Assembly: GCF_009908285.1 (NCBI RefSeq)
Contig: NZ_JAAARM010000016.1
Span: 1-64,000 of the forward strand
DNA from: Pseudomonas sp. Fl4BN1
GTDB taxonomy: Bacteria; Pseudomonadota; Gammaproteobacteria; Pseudomonadales; Pseudomonadaceae
Direction of reading: 5' to 3'
Length of the DNA: 64,000 nucleotides
Shown: positions 40,004 to 47,817 of the stretch, piece after piece
Numbering within the stretch: position 1 is the stretch's first letter
Layout of the letters: each line of letters starts with the position of its first letter
Notes under the pieces: model-generated
Seen by the model: the letters and a program-made list of their open reading frames with translations, nothing else
Databases searched by the model: none
Told to the model about the DNA's origin: nothing
Position numbers and translations under genes: made by a program

Positions 40004-40648
40004 ATGATTCGTCCTCTCGTAATACTCGCCGCGCTGCTGGCCCTGAGCGGTTGCTATAGCCTGCCCGCCACGAAAATCTCCGACAGCATGAGCCCTGACC
40101 CGCAGTCGGGAGTGGCCTATGTAGTGGGTGTGGTGGGTATCTGGCCGCAGGCGGTGCACACCGCCGACGAGCAGATGCTGCTGATTCGTCCACGGGGTGG
40201 CGACGGGTTCGCCTCGGCGCGCTTGTACAACCAGTTCTATGCCCGCACCCCGCGTGATGTGCGTGAGACTTGGCACGGCATCGGCAGCCTGTTCGTGATG
40301 CCGCTCAAACCTGGGCGCTACGAGATCTACAACCTGCATTTCGACCGCGGCAATGCCACTTCCTGGAGTCGTGAAGACTTCTCCATTCCCCTGGAACTGG
40401 AAGCCGGCAAGGCTTATTACCTTGGCGATTTCCGTGCCGGCTGCCTGTCGGCGTCTGGGGCCAAGTGCATCTTCCTGCACAGTGATCACCTGGAGCGCGA
40501 CGCCGCCCTGGTCCGTGCCAAATACCCGCAGGTGCCGAACCTGCAGCGGGTCGATCTGGAGAAAATGGAAGAGACCACCGCGTTGATCGTCAAGGAGCAG
40601 GGACCCAAGGCTTCGATGCTCAAAGCCATGCTTTCGGGAGACCTGTAA
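40004..40648 (+). CDS. Predicted lipoprotein, unknown function
   Basis: A 214-residue protein starting MIRPLVILAALLALSGCYSL, a lipoprotein signal with lipobox LSGC (Cys17). The mature part is predicted beta-rich (GVAYVVGVVGIWPQAV, KPGRYEIYNLHFDRG, LELEAGKAYYLGDF), with two further cysteines (GCLSASGAKC) that may pair. The longer reading from 39902 is rejected because the lipobox fixes the start near 40004. Its stop overlaps the start of the next lipoprotein gene (TAATG), so the two form an operon and may act together in the envelope. I do not recognise a named family. Confidence 0.8.
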   Translation: MIRPLVILAALLALSGCYSLPATKISDSMSPDPQSGVAYVVGVVGIWPQAVHTADEQMLLIRPRGGDGFASARLYNQFYARTPRDVRETWHGIGSLFVMPLKPGRYEIYNLHFDRGNATSWSREDFSIPLELEAGKAYYLGDFRAGCLSASGAKCIFLHSDHLERDAALVRAKYPQVPNLQRVDLEKMEETTALIVKEQGPKASMLKAMLSGDL

Positions 40649-41181
40649 TGCGTACCAGACTCTTGTTGCTGATGGTCCTGATGCTGGGGCTCGGCGGTTG
40701 CCAGACCAGCCATAGCCTGAAACCGGCCGAGGTGGATTATCAGCAGTCGTTGCCAGCGATCAAGGTCAGTGTGATCGGGCCCATCCCCGGGGGGCTGATC
40801 CGCAATGAGTTGCGCCGCCGTGGCACCTTCGAGCAGGTGTTGGATGGCTACAGTGCCGACGGCTACAACGTGATCGTGGTGGCTAACAGTGATTATTTTG
40901 GCTGGCAGAATATTCCCCTGGGGCTGCTCAGTGCGTTGACCCTGTTTATCGTGCCGGCCCCGGCCACCTGGGACAGCCGGGTGATCTTCCATGTCAGCCG
41001 TGGCGAGCAGCCAGTGGCCAAGTACCTGGTGAGCAACCACACCCGCTCATGGCGCGGCTGGGTCAATCTCGATGGCGGCCAATACCAGCATGTGCAGCGC
41101 ATCACCGATGACTTTATCGCGCAGATGCTCCGGGACCCGATCTTCAAGCCCAAGGCCCCAGTGGCGTCGAACCCCCGCTGA
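40648..41181 (+). CDS. Predicted lipoprotein, unknown function
   Basis: A 177-residue protein. MRTRLLLLMVLMLGLGGCQT is a lipoprotein signal with lipobox LGGC (Cys18). A hydrophobic segment in the middle (IPLGLLSALTLFIVPAPA, about 90-107) could be a membrane-associated helix. It overlaps the upstream lipoprotein gene by one base and ends before an intrinsic terminator. No family was recognised. Operon and shared lipidation suggest a two-lipoprotein complex. Confidence 0.8.
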   Translation: MRTRLLLLMVLMLGLGGCQTSHSLKPAEVDYQQSLPAIKVSVIGPIPGGLIRNELRRRGTFEQVLDGYSADGYNVIVVANSDYFGWQNIPLGLLSALTLFIVPAPATWDSRVIFHVSRGEQPVAKYLVSNHTRSWRGWVNLDGGQYQHVQRITDDFIAQMLRDPIFKPKAPVASNPR

Positions 41182-41207
41182 TCGACGGCTGAAAAATGCT
41201 CTATTTC

Positions 41208-41242
41208 AAAGCCTGGGCGAGGTTATCCGCCCGGGCTTTTTT
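41208..41242 (+). terminator. Intrinsic terminator of the lipoprotein operon
   Basis: AAAGCCTGGGCG and CGCCCGGGCTTT pair (with one G-T mismatch position) around AGGTTATC, followed by TTTTTT at 41237-41242. It is the clearest rho-independent terminator of the window. Confidence 0.9.
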
Positions 41243-41551
41243 GTGCTCTGGATTCAACCCAGGAATGGAGCTGGGCGTGCAGTTGGCTGCGTCCGGCCGG
41301 TATCAGTCCAAGGACTTTTATCCCGGGCTCAAGGAATGACTTCCCCATGCCGCTGGCCATGCCGGGCAGTTGAAAATCTTCCCGGGGATCACGCCGGCTG
41401 TTGGCCGCATCCTCAGACGCAGCCTGCGTGAACACCTAAAGCAGGCCCTGGTGGAATATCTTTTTTCCAGTCACCGGGGCAATGGCTGAATCGCCGTAAC
41501 GGTCTTTACTCTCAAAGCGCAACGCCCATCGATCACCCAAGGAGCAACAAC
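41243..41551. other. Intergenic region before yegP
   Basis: No ORF with a convincing ribosome site. The yegP promoter probably lies at about 41450-41530, and the ribosome site AAGGAG is at 41539-41544. Nothing else was recognised. Confidence 0.5.
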
Positions 41552-41890
41552 ATGTCCGGATGGTATGAGTTGAAGAAAAGCAGCAATGGTCAGTTCCGCT
41601 TCGTGCTCAAGGCGGCCAATGCCGAGATCATTCTCACCAGTGAGCTATACACCACGCGCGTTGCGGCAGAGAACGGGATTGCCTCGGTGCAGGCCAATAG
41701 TCCTCTGGAGGAGCGCTACGAGCGCAAGAGCGCCAAGGATGGCAAGCCCTATTTCAACCTGAAGGCGGCCAATCACCAGATCATCGGTAGCAGCGAAACC
41801 TATTCGGCGGACGCGGCCCGGGAGAAGGGCATTGCCAGCGTCAAGGCTAATGGTCCGACCCATAACATCAAGGACCTGACGTCGCTCTAG
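41552..41890 (+). CDS. yegP: YegP-family protein (two DUF1508 repeats)
   Basis: A 112-residue protein made of two about 48-residue DUF1508 repeats: GWYELKKSSNGQFRFVLKAANAEII-type at 3-50 and ERYERKSAKDGKPYFNLKAANHQII-type at 53-100, each followed by ETY or ELYTT and a GIASV.AN helix. Such proteins are small, soluble and widespread; their function is unclear, and stress-linked or prophage-linked roles have been proposed. A strong ribosome site (AAGGAGC) precedes ATG. It is single and ends at a convergent bidirectional terminator. Confidence 0.92.
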   Translation: MSGWYELKKSSNGQFRFVLKAANAEIILTSELYTTRVAAENGIASVQANSPLEERYERKSAKDGKPYFNLKAANHQIIGSSETYSADAAREKGIASVKANGPTHNIKDLTSL

Positions 41891-41910
41891 GTGTTGCTCC
41901 GCAGGCCGGC

Positions 41911-41958
41911 GAAAGCACCAAGCCCGAACGGCGTACAGCGTTCGGGCTTGGTGCTTTC
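41911..41958. terminator. Bidirectional terminator: perfect 20-bp inverted repeat
   Basis: Arms 41911-41930 (GAAAGCACC...CGAACG) and 41939-41958 are perfectly complementary around an 8-base loop. The stem lies between the convergent yegP and dapA-like genes and begins with GAAAG on each strand, giving a short T-rich tail in both directions. Confidence 0.85.
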
Positions 41959-41967
41959 AGCAGGGGA

Positions 41968-42855
41968 TCAACTCAGTGTCTGTAACAGCTTCTGCAGTTG
42001 CTCGCGCCCGGCCTCCGCCAGGGGGAACACCGGCCGGCGCGGTTCGCCGGTGGCCAGCCCGGTGAGTGCCAGCCCCGCCTTGACCGTGGCTGGCAAACCG
42101 CCCTTGAGGATGAAGTCCAGCAGTGGCAACTGCTGGTAGAAGAGTGCCCGGGCGCGCTGCAGATCGTTGGCCAGGACTGCTTGGTAGAGGTCGATATTGA
42201 GCTGTGGAATCAGGTTCGCCGCAGCTGTGCACCAGCCGCTGGCGCCGGCGGCGAACGCTTCCAGGGCCAGGGGGTTGCAGCCGTTGTAGAACGGCACCTG
42301 GCCTTCGCCCAGTTGCTGCAGCTTGTGCATGCGCTGGATATCCCCCGTGCTTTCCTTGACCAGGGTGACGTTCTCCACGCTGTGGAAAATCTTCAGGATC
42401 AACTCCACCGACATGTCGGTGCCGCTGGTGGCCGGGTTGTTGTAGAGCATGATCGGCACGCCGATGCTGGCGCCGATGGCCTGGTAGTGGGCGAGGATCT
42501 CGGCTTCGCTGAGTTTCCAGTAGGAGGCGGGCAGCACCATCACCACATCGGCGCCCTTGGCCTCGGCGAAACGGGCGCGGCGGATGGCCTTGGCGGTGGT
42601 CAGGTCGGACACGCTGACGATGGTCGGCACGCGCCGGGCGACGTGGCGGATGCTGAATTCGCTGACCTGATCCCATTCGGCGTCGCTCAGGTAGGCGCCT
42701 TCGCCGGTGCTGCCCAGCGGCGCGATGGCGTGGACGCCAGCGTCGATCATACGGTCGATGGAGCGCCCGAGGGCGTCCAGGTCCAGGCCTTCGCCGTGAC
42801 TGCTGAACGGAGTGACGGTGTAGCCGATGATGCCGTGGATCTTGGGTGTGGACAT
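41968..42855 (-). CDS. Dihydrodipicolinate synthase (DapA)-family lyase
   Basis: A 295-residue class I aldolase-type TIM barrel. Family residues are visible: the GYTVTPF opening, APLGSTGEGAYLS, Tyr in IMLYNNPATSG, and the Schiff-base Lys in VTLVKESTGDI. It is probably not the housekeeping DapA, because it is paired with a class II aldolase gene (33 bp upstream) and faces an XRE-cupin regulator. Such DapA-like enzymes cleave or dehydrate keto-acids, sugar acids or hydroxyproline derivatives. The ATG at 42855 has AGGAG upstream and is preferred over the longer reading. Confidence 0.87.
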   Translation of the reverse strand: MSTPKIHGIIGYTVTPFSSHGEGLDLDALGRSIDRMIDAGVHAIAPLGSTGEGAYLSDAEWDQVSEFSIRHVARRVPTIVSVSDLTTAKAIRRARFAEAKGADVVMVLPASYWKLSEAEILAHYQAIGASIGVPIMLYNNPATSGTDMSVELILKIFHSVENVTLVKESTGDIQRMHKLQQLGEGQVPFYNGCNPLALEAFAAGASGWCTAAANLIPQLNIDLYQAVLANDLQRARALFYQQLPLLDFILKGGLPATVKAGLALTGLATGEPRRPVFPLAEAGREQLQKLLQTLS

Positions 42856-42887
42856 GGGGTAACTCCTGCAAGGCATAAGAGGGGAGA

Positions 42888-43670
42888 TCAGTTCAGGCAG
42901 TCGGCGTGTTGTTTGAGGTTTTGCCGAGCGTAGTAGTTGAAGGCGGCGCCGTGGCGCTTGGGCTTGGAGATCCAGTCGTGGGCTTCGCGGCCCAGCTCGG
43001 GGAGGATCGGCTTGATGCTGCCGGCGGCCATGGCCAACAGTTGCAGCTTGGCCGCGCGCTCGATCAGTTGGGCGATCACGCAGGCTTCCTCGATGCTCGC
43101 CCCGGTGGACAGCTGGCCGTGGTGGGAGAGCAGGATCGCGCGCTTGTCGCCCAGGGCCGCGGCGATGATTTCACCTTCTTCGTTGCCCACCGGCACTCCC
43201 GGCCAGGCTTCGAGAAAGGCGCAGTCCTCATACAATGGGCAGAGGTCCATGTGCGAGATCGTCAGCGGCACTTCGAGCATCGACAATGCGGCGACGTGGG
43301 TCGGGTGGGTATGGATGATGCAGTTCACGTCCGGCCGGGCGCGGTACACCCAGCTGTGGAAGCGGTTGGCCGGGTTGGGCATGCCATGGCCTTCCAGGAC
43401 TTCCAGGTCCTCGTTGACCAGCAGCAGGTTGCTGGCGCTGATTTCATCGAAACCCAGGCCCAGTTGCTGGGTGTAATAGGTGCCGGGCTGCGGGCCGCGG
43501 GCGGTGATCTGCCCGGCGAGGCCGGAGTCATGACCGTTCTCGAACAGAATGCGGCAGGTCAAGGCCAGCTTTTGCCGGTCGGTCCACGTATTATCCGCCA
43601 GGGTATTGTGCATCTGGGTCAGGGCTTGCTTGACCAGTTGGTCTTTGGGCAATGCTAATGTCTTGGCCAT
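42888..43670 (-). CDS. Class II aldolase/adducin family protein
   Basis: A 260-residue protein. The zinc site is in CIIHTHPTHVAALS (HTHPTH) and LLSHHGQLSTG, typical of class II aldolase/adducin. The start at 43670 gives MAKTLALPKDQLVKQ; the extension to 43775 would run over the operator palindrome and is rejected. It forms an operon with the downstream DapA-like gene. The pair likely breaks down a hydroxylated carboxylic acid. Not closely similar to the class II aldolase at 26511. Confidence 0.87.
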   Translation of the reverse strand: MAKTLALPKDQLVKQALTQMHNTLADNTWTDRQKLALTCRILFENGHDSGLAGQITARGPQPGTYYTQQLGLGFDEISASNLLLVNEDLEVLEGHGMPNPANRFHSWVYRARPDVNCIIHTHPTHVAALSMLEVPLTISHMDLCPLYEDCAFLEAWPGVPVGNEEGEIIAAALGDKRAILLSHHGQLSTGASIEEACVIAQLIERAAKLQLLAMAAGSIKPILPELGREAHDWISKPKRHGAAFNYYARQNLKQHADCLN

Positions 43671-43768
43671 ATCGGGGTCCTTTGAGAGGTGCAATGGACG
43701 TCGGGTCTGCGGCTCACCTGCTGCTTGCGAGGTCGTTGGGTGAGCGCTGATGACACTAAAGAGGCTAT

Positions 43769-43785
43769 ATGACACATTGTGTCAT
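43769..43785. promoter_or_regulatory. Palindromic operator between aldolase genes and XRE-cupin regulator
   Basis: ATGACACATTGTGTCAT is a perfect 17-bp palindrome (8-bp arms, central T) in the 160-bp divergent promoter region. A further half-site ATGACAC is at 43750-43756. Likely target of the adjacent XRE-cupin protein. Confidence 0.7.
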
Positions 43786-43830
43786 TGGCAAGCGCCAATC
43801 GTTTCTTTCTAGATGGATTAACCGCTCTAC

Positions 43831-44373
43831 ATGTCTATCCGTTTGAAATTACTGAGAAAAAAACTGGGCGTGACCCTGGAGGCCCTGGCCGAAAAATCCG
43901 GGATGACCAAGAGTTACCTGTCGAAAGTCGAGCGTGGGTTGAACACCCCGTCGATTGCCGCGGCCTTGAAGCTGGCCAAGGCTCTGAACGTCAAGGTCGA
44001 GGAATTGTTCGCCGAGGACAGCATCAACCTCGATGGCTACAGCCTGGTGCGCAGCGACGAGCGCCAGTCACTGGCGGCCAACGACCAGACTCCGGGTTAT
44101 GCGGTGCTGGCCCACCAGGTCAGCGAGCGCAACCTGCTGCCGTTCATCATCTACCCGGCCAGGGAGTTCAGTGACAAGACCTTCAAGGAGCACCTGGGGG
44201 AGGAGTTCCTGTTTGTCCATGAAGGCCAGGTGGAAGTGGATTTTGTCAACGAACGGGTGATTCTCAACCGGGGCGACGCGCTGCATTTCAATGCACAGAA
44301 ACCCCACCGCATTCGTTCCCTGGGGGATCAGCAGGCGCAGTTGCTAGTGGTGGTGCACAGCAGCGAGGACTGA
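43831..44373 (+). CDS. XRE-family regulator with C-terminal cupin domain
   Basis: A 180-residue transcription factor. The helix-turn-helix fills residues 4-60 (LRKKLGVTLEALAEKSGMTK, SYLSKVERGLNTPSIAAALK). The cupin sensor domain (about 100-178) has GEEFLFVHEGQVEVDFVNER and GDALHFNAQKPHRIRSLG. This class controls catabolic genes in response to small molecules such as amino acids, polyamines or their aldehydes. It is divergent from the DapA-like/aldolase operon and is its probable regulator through the palindrome at 43769. A REP pair follows. Confidence 0.88.
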   Translation: MSIRLKLLRKKLGVTLEALAEKSGMTKSYLSKVERGLNTPSIAAALKLAKALNVKVEELFAEDSINLDGYSLVRSDERQSLAANDQTPGYAVLAHQVSERNLLPFIIYPAREFSDKTFKEHLGEEFLFVHEGQVEVDFVNERVILNRGDALHFNAQKPHRIRSLGDQQAQLLVVVHSSED

Positions 44374-44388
44374 AGGCATTCATCTGCT

Positions 44389-44458
44389 GTAGGAGCCAGC
44401 CGGCGGTGGAGTCTTGTGTTGCTTCTGCGGCCGCCTTCGCTGGCAAGCCAGCTCCTAC
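44389..44458. repeat. REP pair between convergent genes
   Basis: GTAGGAGCCAGCCGGCGG (partly diverged) and CTTCGCTGGCAAGCCAGCTC with CTAC. It lies between the converging XRE-cupin and DUF4917 genes, a usual place for a REP serving as transcript end. Confidence 0.75.
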
Positions 44459-44484
44459 GCCAGTCGTGAGATCTGCGGGGCTGA

Positions 44485-45513
44485 TCAGTGTTCCACGGGG
44501 ACTGACAGGGCCGGGTTGCCCAGGGCGTGGGTCTTGGCATTGAAGAAACGCAGGCTCAGGTCCAGTCCTTCGAACAGCTTGCTGTAGTGGCGCTTCTGGT
44601 GCTGGATGAACGCCGCGCTGCGCGGAAAAATGGAGATCGCCAGGGTCTTCGCCGCCGACTGGCGGATCGCCTGGACCAGGTGGTTGTCCTGGGGCCCGAG
44701 GTTGTGCCCGAAGATGCACAAGGCACCGCTGTGGTCCAACAGTTGCTGGTAGCAGAACGACAGGTAATCCGAGCTGCGGATGGTCTTGAGTTTGTCCGCC
44801 AATGGCCCTTCGCTGACGAATAGCGGCACGTCGTCCAGGGTCTTGAGGGTGTTGTTGATGGCGAAGCTGCCCAGCAGGGTGCCTTCGGTGGAGGTCAGCT
44901 TGCGCGCGCTGCCGTCCAGGTTGCGCACCAGGTGCAGGCCTCCGTGCAGATAGAGAATGCGCGTTTGCACGGTGTTGTCGGCGCTCAGTTCGAAGGTCGG
45001 GTCAGCGCCCTGGAACAGGTCGCTGAGGCCTTCTGCATCCTGTTGCACCGCCCAGTAGTTGAGCAGGTCGTAGTTGCTGGTGAATACCGTGGGATAGCGC
45101 CGCAGTTCCTGGTTGATCGCTACCAGGCTTGGCTCCTGCACCAGGCGCCAAGGGATGTGCACCGCGTGCACGGTGTTGATCAGCGCTTCCTTGATCGCGT
45201 AGTGGCGATTGCGCGGTGCCGCCGAACTGACCGCCAGGGCCTTGTTGACCCGGCTAGTGGTTTTCAGGGCGCCGAGCACCTGTTCGAAGCTGCGGGTCTG
45301 CAAGGCCTCGAACACGCTGAGCTCGGATTGGCTGAGGGGTTTTTCTTCCACTGTGCGAGCATTTTCGAACAGCGAGTCGTAGGCAAAGTCTTCCCACACG
45401 GCGCGGCTGGCGCCATTGCCGATCAACAGGCCGGTGAATGGAATGCTTGCGCCCAGGGCGTTCCAGTCTTCAAGTTCGGCGTCAAATTCCTGGAAATCCA
45501 TCATCGCGGTCAT
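44485..45513 (-). CDS. SIR2-like DUF4917 family protein
   Basis: A 342-residue protein. The N-terminal GLLIGNGASRAVWEDFAYDS loop (about 27-46), VFTSNYDLLNYWA (about 143-155) and ILYLHGGLHL (about 185) match the nucleotide-binding GAG(N)xS, NxD and LHG motifs of SIR2-like domains, and the end IFGHNLGPQDNHL is also SIR2-like. The DUF4917 family has no established role. SIR2-like domains in bacteria often cleave NAD+ in anti-phage systems, but no partner defence gene is adjacent here. ATG 45513 was chosen; ATG 45504 or 45501 are possible and a TTG lies at 45522. Confidence 0.75.
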   Translation of the reverse strand: MTAMMDFQEFDAELEDWNALGASIPFTGLLIGNGASRAVWEDFAYDSLFENARTVEEKPLSQSELSVFEALQTRSFEQVLGALKTTSRVNKALAVSSAAPRNRHYAIKEALINTVHAVHIPWRLVQEPSLVAINQELRRYPTVFTSNYDLLNYWAVQQDAEGLSDLFQGADPTFELSADNTVQTRILYLHGGLHLVRNLDGSARKLTSTEGTLLGSFAINNTLKTLDDVPLFVSEGPLADKLKTIRSSDYLSFCYQQLLDHSGALCIFGHNLGPQDNHLVQAIRQSAAKTLAISIFPRSAAFIQHQKRHYSKLFEGLDLSLRFFNAKTHALGNPALSVPVEH

Positions 45514-45662
45514 CGGTCTCAAGGCAGAAGGTATTCAGGGCGCCGACTTTATCACGACCGACCCTTGAGCCAGATCAAGATCGCCAGTGACCGATCGGTC
45601 GATCCTGTTTCACAAACATTGAATCGACACCGTGCAATCGGCATTCGCCTGGAGACCTCCTC

Positions 45663-46811
45663 ATGAGCAGCACCTTTTTTATTCCGGCCGTCAACATCAT
45701 GGGCACTGACTGTCTTGACGAGGCCATGAGCGCCATTCGCAATTATGCTTTTCGCAAGGCGCTGATCGTCACCGATGCCGGTCTGGCCAAGGCTGGAGTG
45801 GCCAGCATGATCGCCGAGAAGCTGGCCATGCAGGACATCGACTCGGTGATCTTCGACGGCGCCAAGCCCAATCCGAGCATCGCCAACGTCGAACAGGGGC
45901 TGGTGCAGTTGCAAGAGCACCGGTGTGACTTCGTCATCTCCCTGGGGGGTGGCTCGCCTCACGACTGCGCCAAGGGCATTGCCCTGTGCGCGACCAACGG
46001 CGGGCACATTCGTGATTACGAAGGGGTCGACCAGTCGGCCAAGCCGCAACTGCCGCTGGTCGCCATCAACACCACTGCCGGTACCGCCAGTGAGATGACC
46101 CGCTTCTGCATCATCACCGACGAGTCGCGCCACGTGAAAATGGCCATCGTCGACCGCAACGTCACGCCGCTGCTGTCGGTCAACGACCCGGCGCTGATGG
46201 TGGCAATGCCCAAGGCCCTGACGGCCGCTACCGGCATGGATGCCCTGACCCACGCCGTCGAGGCTTATGTCTCCACCGCGGCGAACCCGATCACTGACGC
46301 CTGCGCGTTGAAGGCCATCAGTATGATCAGCAGCAACCTGCGCCAGGCCGTGCACGATGGCAGCGACTTGCTGGCGCGGGAGAACATGGCCTATGCGCAG
46401 TTCCTTGCCGGCATGGCCTTCAACAACGCTTCCCTGGGATTCGTGCATGCCATGGCCCACCAACTGGGCGGTTTCTACGACCTGCCCCATGGTGTGTGCA
46501 ACGCGGTGCTGCTGCCCCATGTGCAGAGCTTCAATGCCAGTGTCTGCGCCGAGCGCCTGACCGATGTGGCCCACGCCCTGGGAGCAGACATTCGTGGTTT
46601 CAGCCCGGAAGAGGGCGCCCAGTCCGCGATTGCCGCGATTCGCACGTTGGCCCGCGATGTGGAAATTCCTGGCGGTTTGCGTGAACTGGGCGCCAAGCTG
46701 CAGGACATTCCGCTGCTCGCGGCCAATGCCCTGAAAGATGCCTGCGGCCTGACCAACCCGCGTCCGGCGGAGCAGCGGCAGATCGAGGAGATCTTTCGCA
46801 ACGCGTTCTAA
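45663..46811 (+). CDS. Iron-containing alcohol dehydrogenase
   Basis: A 382-residue group III alcohol dehydrogenase. The NAD motif GGGSPHDCAKGIAL lies near 96-109. Metal ligands are in TGMDALTHAVEAY (His) and GFVHAMAHQLGGFYDLPHGV (two His), with the upstream Asp in the DPALMVAMP region. TTAGTASEMTRF is the family signature. It belongs near YiaY/ErcA-type dehydrogenases, used for ethanol or other short alcohols and aldehydes. Upstream, GGAGACCTC precedes the ATG. It stands alone. Confidence 0.9.
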   Translation: MSSTFFIPAVNIMGTDCLDEAMSAIRNYAFRKALIVTDAGLAKAGVASMIAEKLAMQDIDSVIFDGAKPNPSIANVEQGLVQLQEHRCDFVISLGGGSPHDCAKGIALCATNGGHIRDYEGVDQSAKPQLPLVAINTTAGTASEMTRFCIITDESRHVKMAIVDRNVTPLLSVNDPALMVAMPKALTAATGMDALTHAVEAYVSTAANPITDACALKAISMISSNLRQAVHDGSDLLARENMAYAQFLAGMAFNNASLGFVHAMAHQLGGFYDLPHGVCNAVLLPHVQSFNASVCAERLTDVAHALGADIRGFSPEEGAQSAIAAIRTLARDVEIPGGLRELGAKLQDIPLLAANALKDACGLTNPRPAEQRQIEEIFRNAF

Positions 46812-46828
46812 AAAGGGCAGGGGGGCTG

Positions 46829-46856
46829 GGCTGCCTTCGCTGGCAAATCAGCTCCA
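46829..46856. repeat. Single REP half-site remnant
   Basis: CTTCGCTGGCAAATCAGCTC is one REP half without partner, 18 bp after the alcohol dehydrogenase stop. The rest of the 255-bp gap (46812-47066) shows nothing recognised. Confidence 0.6.
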
Positions 46857-47066
46857 AGGTTAAATGGCTCAAGCGTTTTCTGGGGGCAGGCGGCAAGAGT
46901 GGAACATTCGCAACACCGTGGCGCAGGACAGGCCATTCGTCTGGCTGGGGGGTGTTCCCAACCAAGGCCCATTCCGGCTAGGACTGCCGGCGTTGAAAGC
47001 CCTTGCGTAGGGGAGGATAGTGCGGCCTTGAATGACGCCGCACCTGTCTGTCACAAGGAACCGTGA

Positions 47067-47807
47067 ATGATCCGTCCATCCTCGCTGATTGCCGCTCTGG
47101 GCAGCCTTGCGCTGCTGCTGGGCACTGCCTCGGCCCTCGGCCAATGCCTGCCGCCCCCGCGTAACGCGGACGTGCCGGGCTTTTCCCTGTGCAAGGACTG
47201 GCCGGCCTTTGCCGACCAGAGCATCAGCTTGCTGTCCGAACTGACGCCGGACTCTGGCAGCCCCGTAGCCTTCGCAGAAGGTACCTACAACCTGCAACTG
47301 GCAGTGTTGAACCGCACGACCGGGCAGACGCTGGCTTCCTATCAGCAGGCCCGGGCCTTTGTCTCCGATGCGTTCCGCCTGGAGAGTGTGACGCTCGATA
47401 CCGGGCGCTTCCAGTTGGCGCCGCAGGTGCGGGCGTTCGGGGTCAGGGCCTCCTTCCAGGGTTCCTCGCGGGTCAATCCGCTGAATGAGGTGTGGCTCAG
47501 CCTCTACGTGCGCGAAGGCAGCCAGTTGCGTCCGGTGATGGAGAAGTTCCTGGCGTATTCCTACAGTGGCGAGTGGGATGGCCAGTGCGCCGGGGAGCGC
47601 AGCGAAACCACCCGCACCCTGGATATCGCCAAGACCCGCAGCCACGGCTATGCCGACCTGATCGTGCGTTCGGTGAGCATCGACACCCGCAGCGAAGGCC
47701 AGGGCGAGCAATGCCAGTCCCGTTCCGTGACCGCCAAACCGGTATTCACGACTCTGCATTACGACGGCCAGCGGTATGTGCTGCCCAATGGTTTCAGCGG
47801 TATCTGA
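47067..47807 (+). CDS. Exported cysteine-containing protein, unknown function (tandem copy 1)
   Basis: A 246-residue protein with a Sec signal peptide (MIRPSSLIAALGSLALLLGT, cleaved near ALG-QC at about 25). Four cysteines remain, in GQCLPPP, FSLCKDW, WDGQCAGE and GEQCQSR, at positions shared with the next protein and likely forming two disulfides. Shared blocks include RAFGVR, WDGQC, HGYADLIVRS and TLHYDGQRY. It is encoded 10 bp before its paralogue. I recognise no family. Periplasmic or secreted location is inferred from the signal. Confidence 0.8.
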   Translation: MIRPSSLIAALGSLALLLGTASALGQCLPPPRNADVPGFSLCKDWPAFADQSISLLSELTPDSGSPVAFAEGTYNLQLAVLNRTTGQTLASYQQARAFVSDAFRLESVTLDTGRFQLAPQVRAFGVRASFQGSSRVNPLNEVWLSLYVREGSQLRPVMEKFLAYSYSGEWDGQCAGERSETTRTLDIAKTRSHGYADLIVRSVSIDTRSEGQGEQCQSRSVTAKPVFTTLHYDGQRYVLPNGFSGI

Positions 47808-47817
47808 AGGCGCCTTG

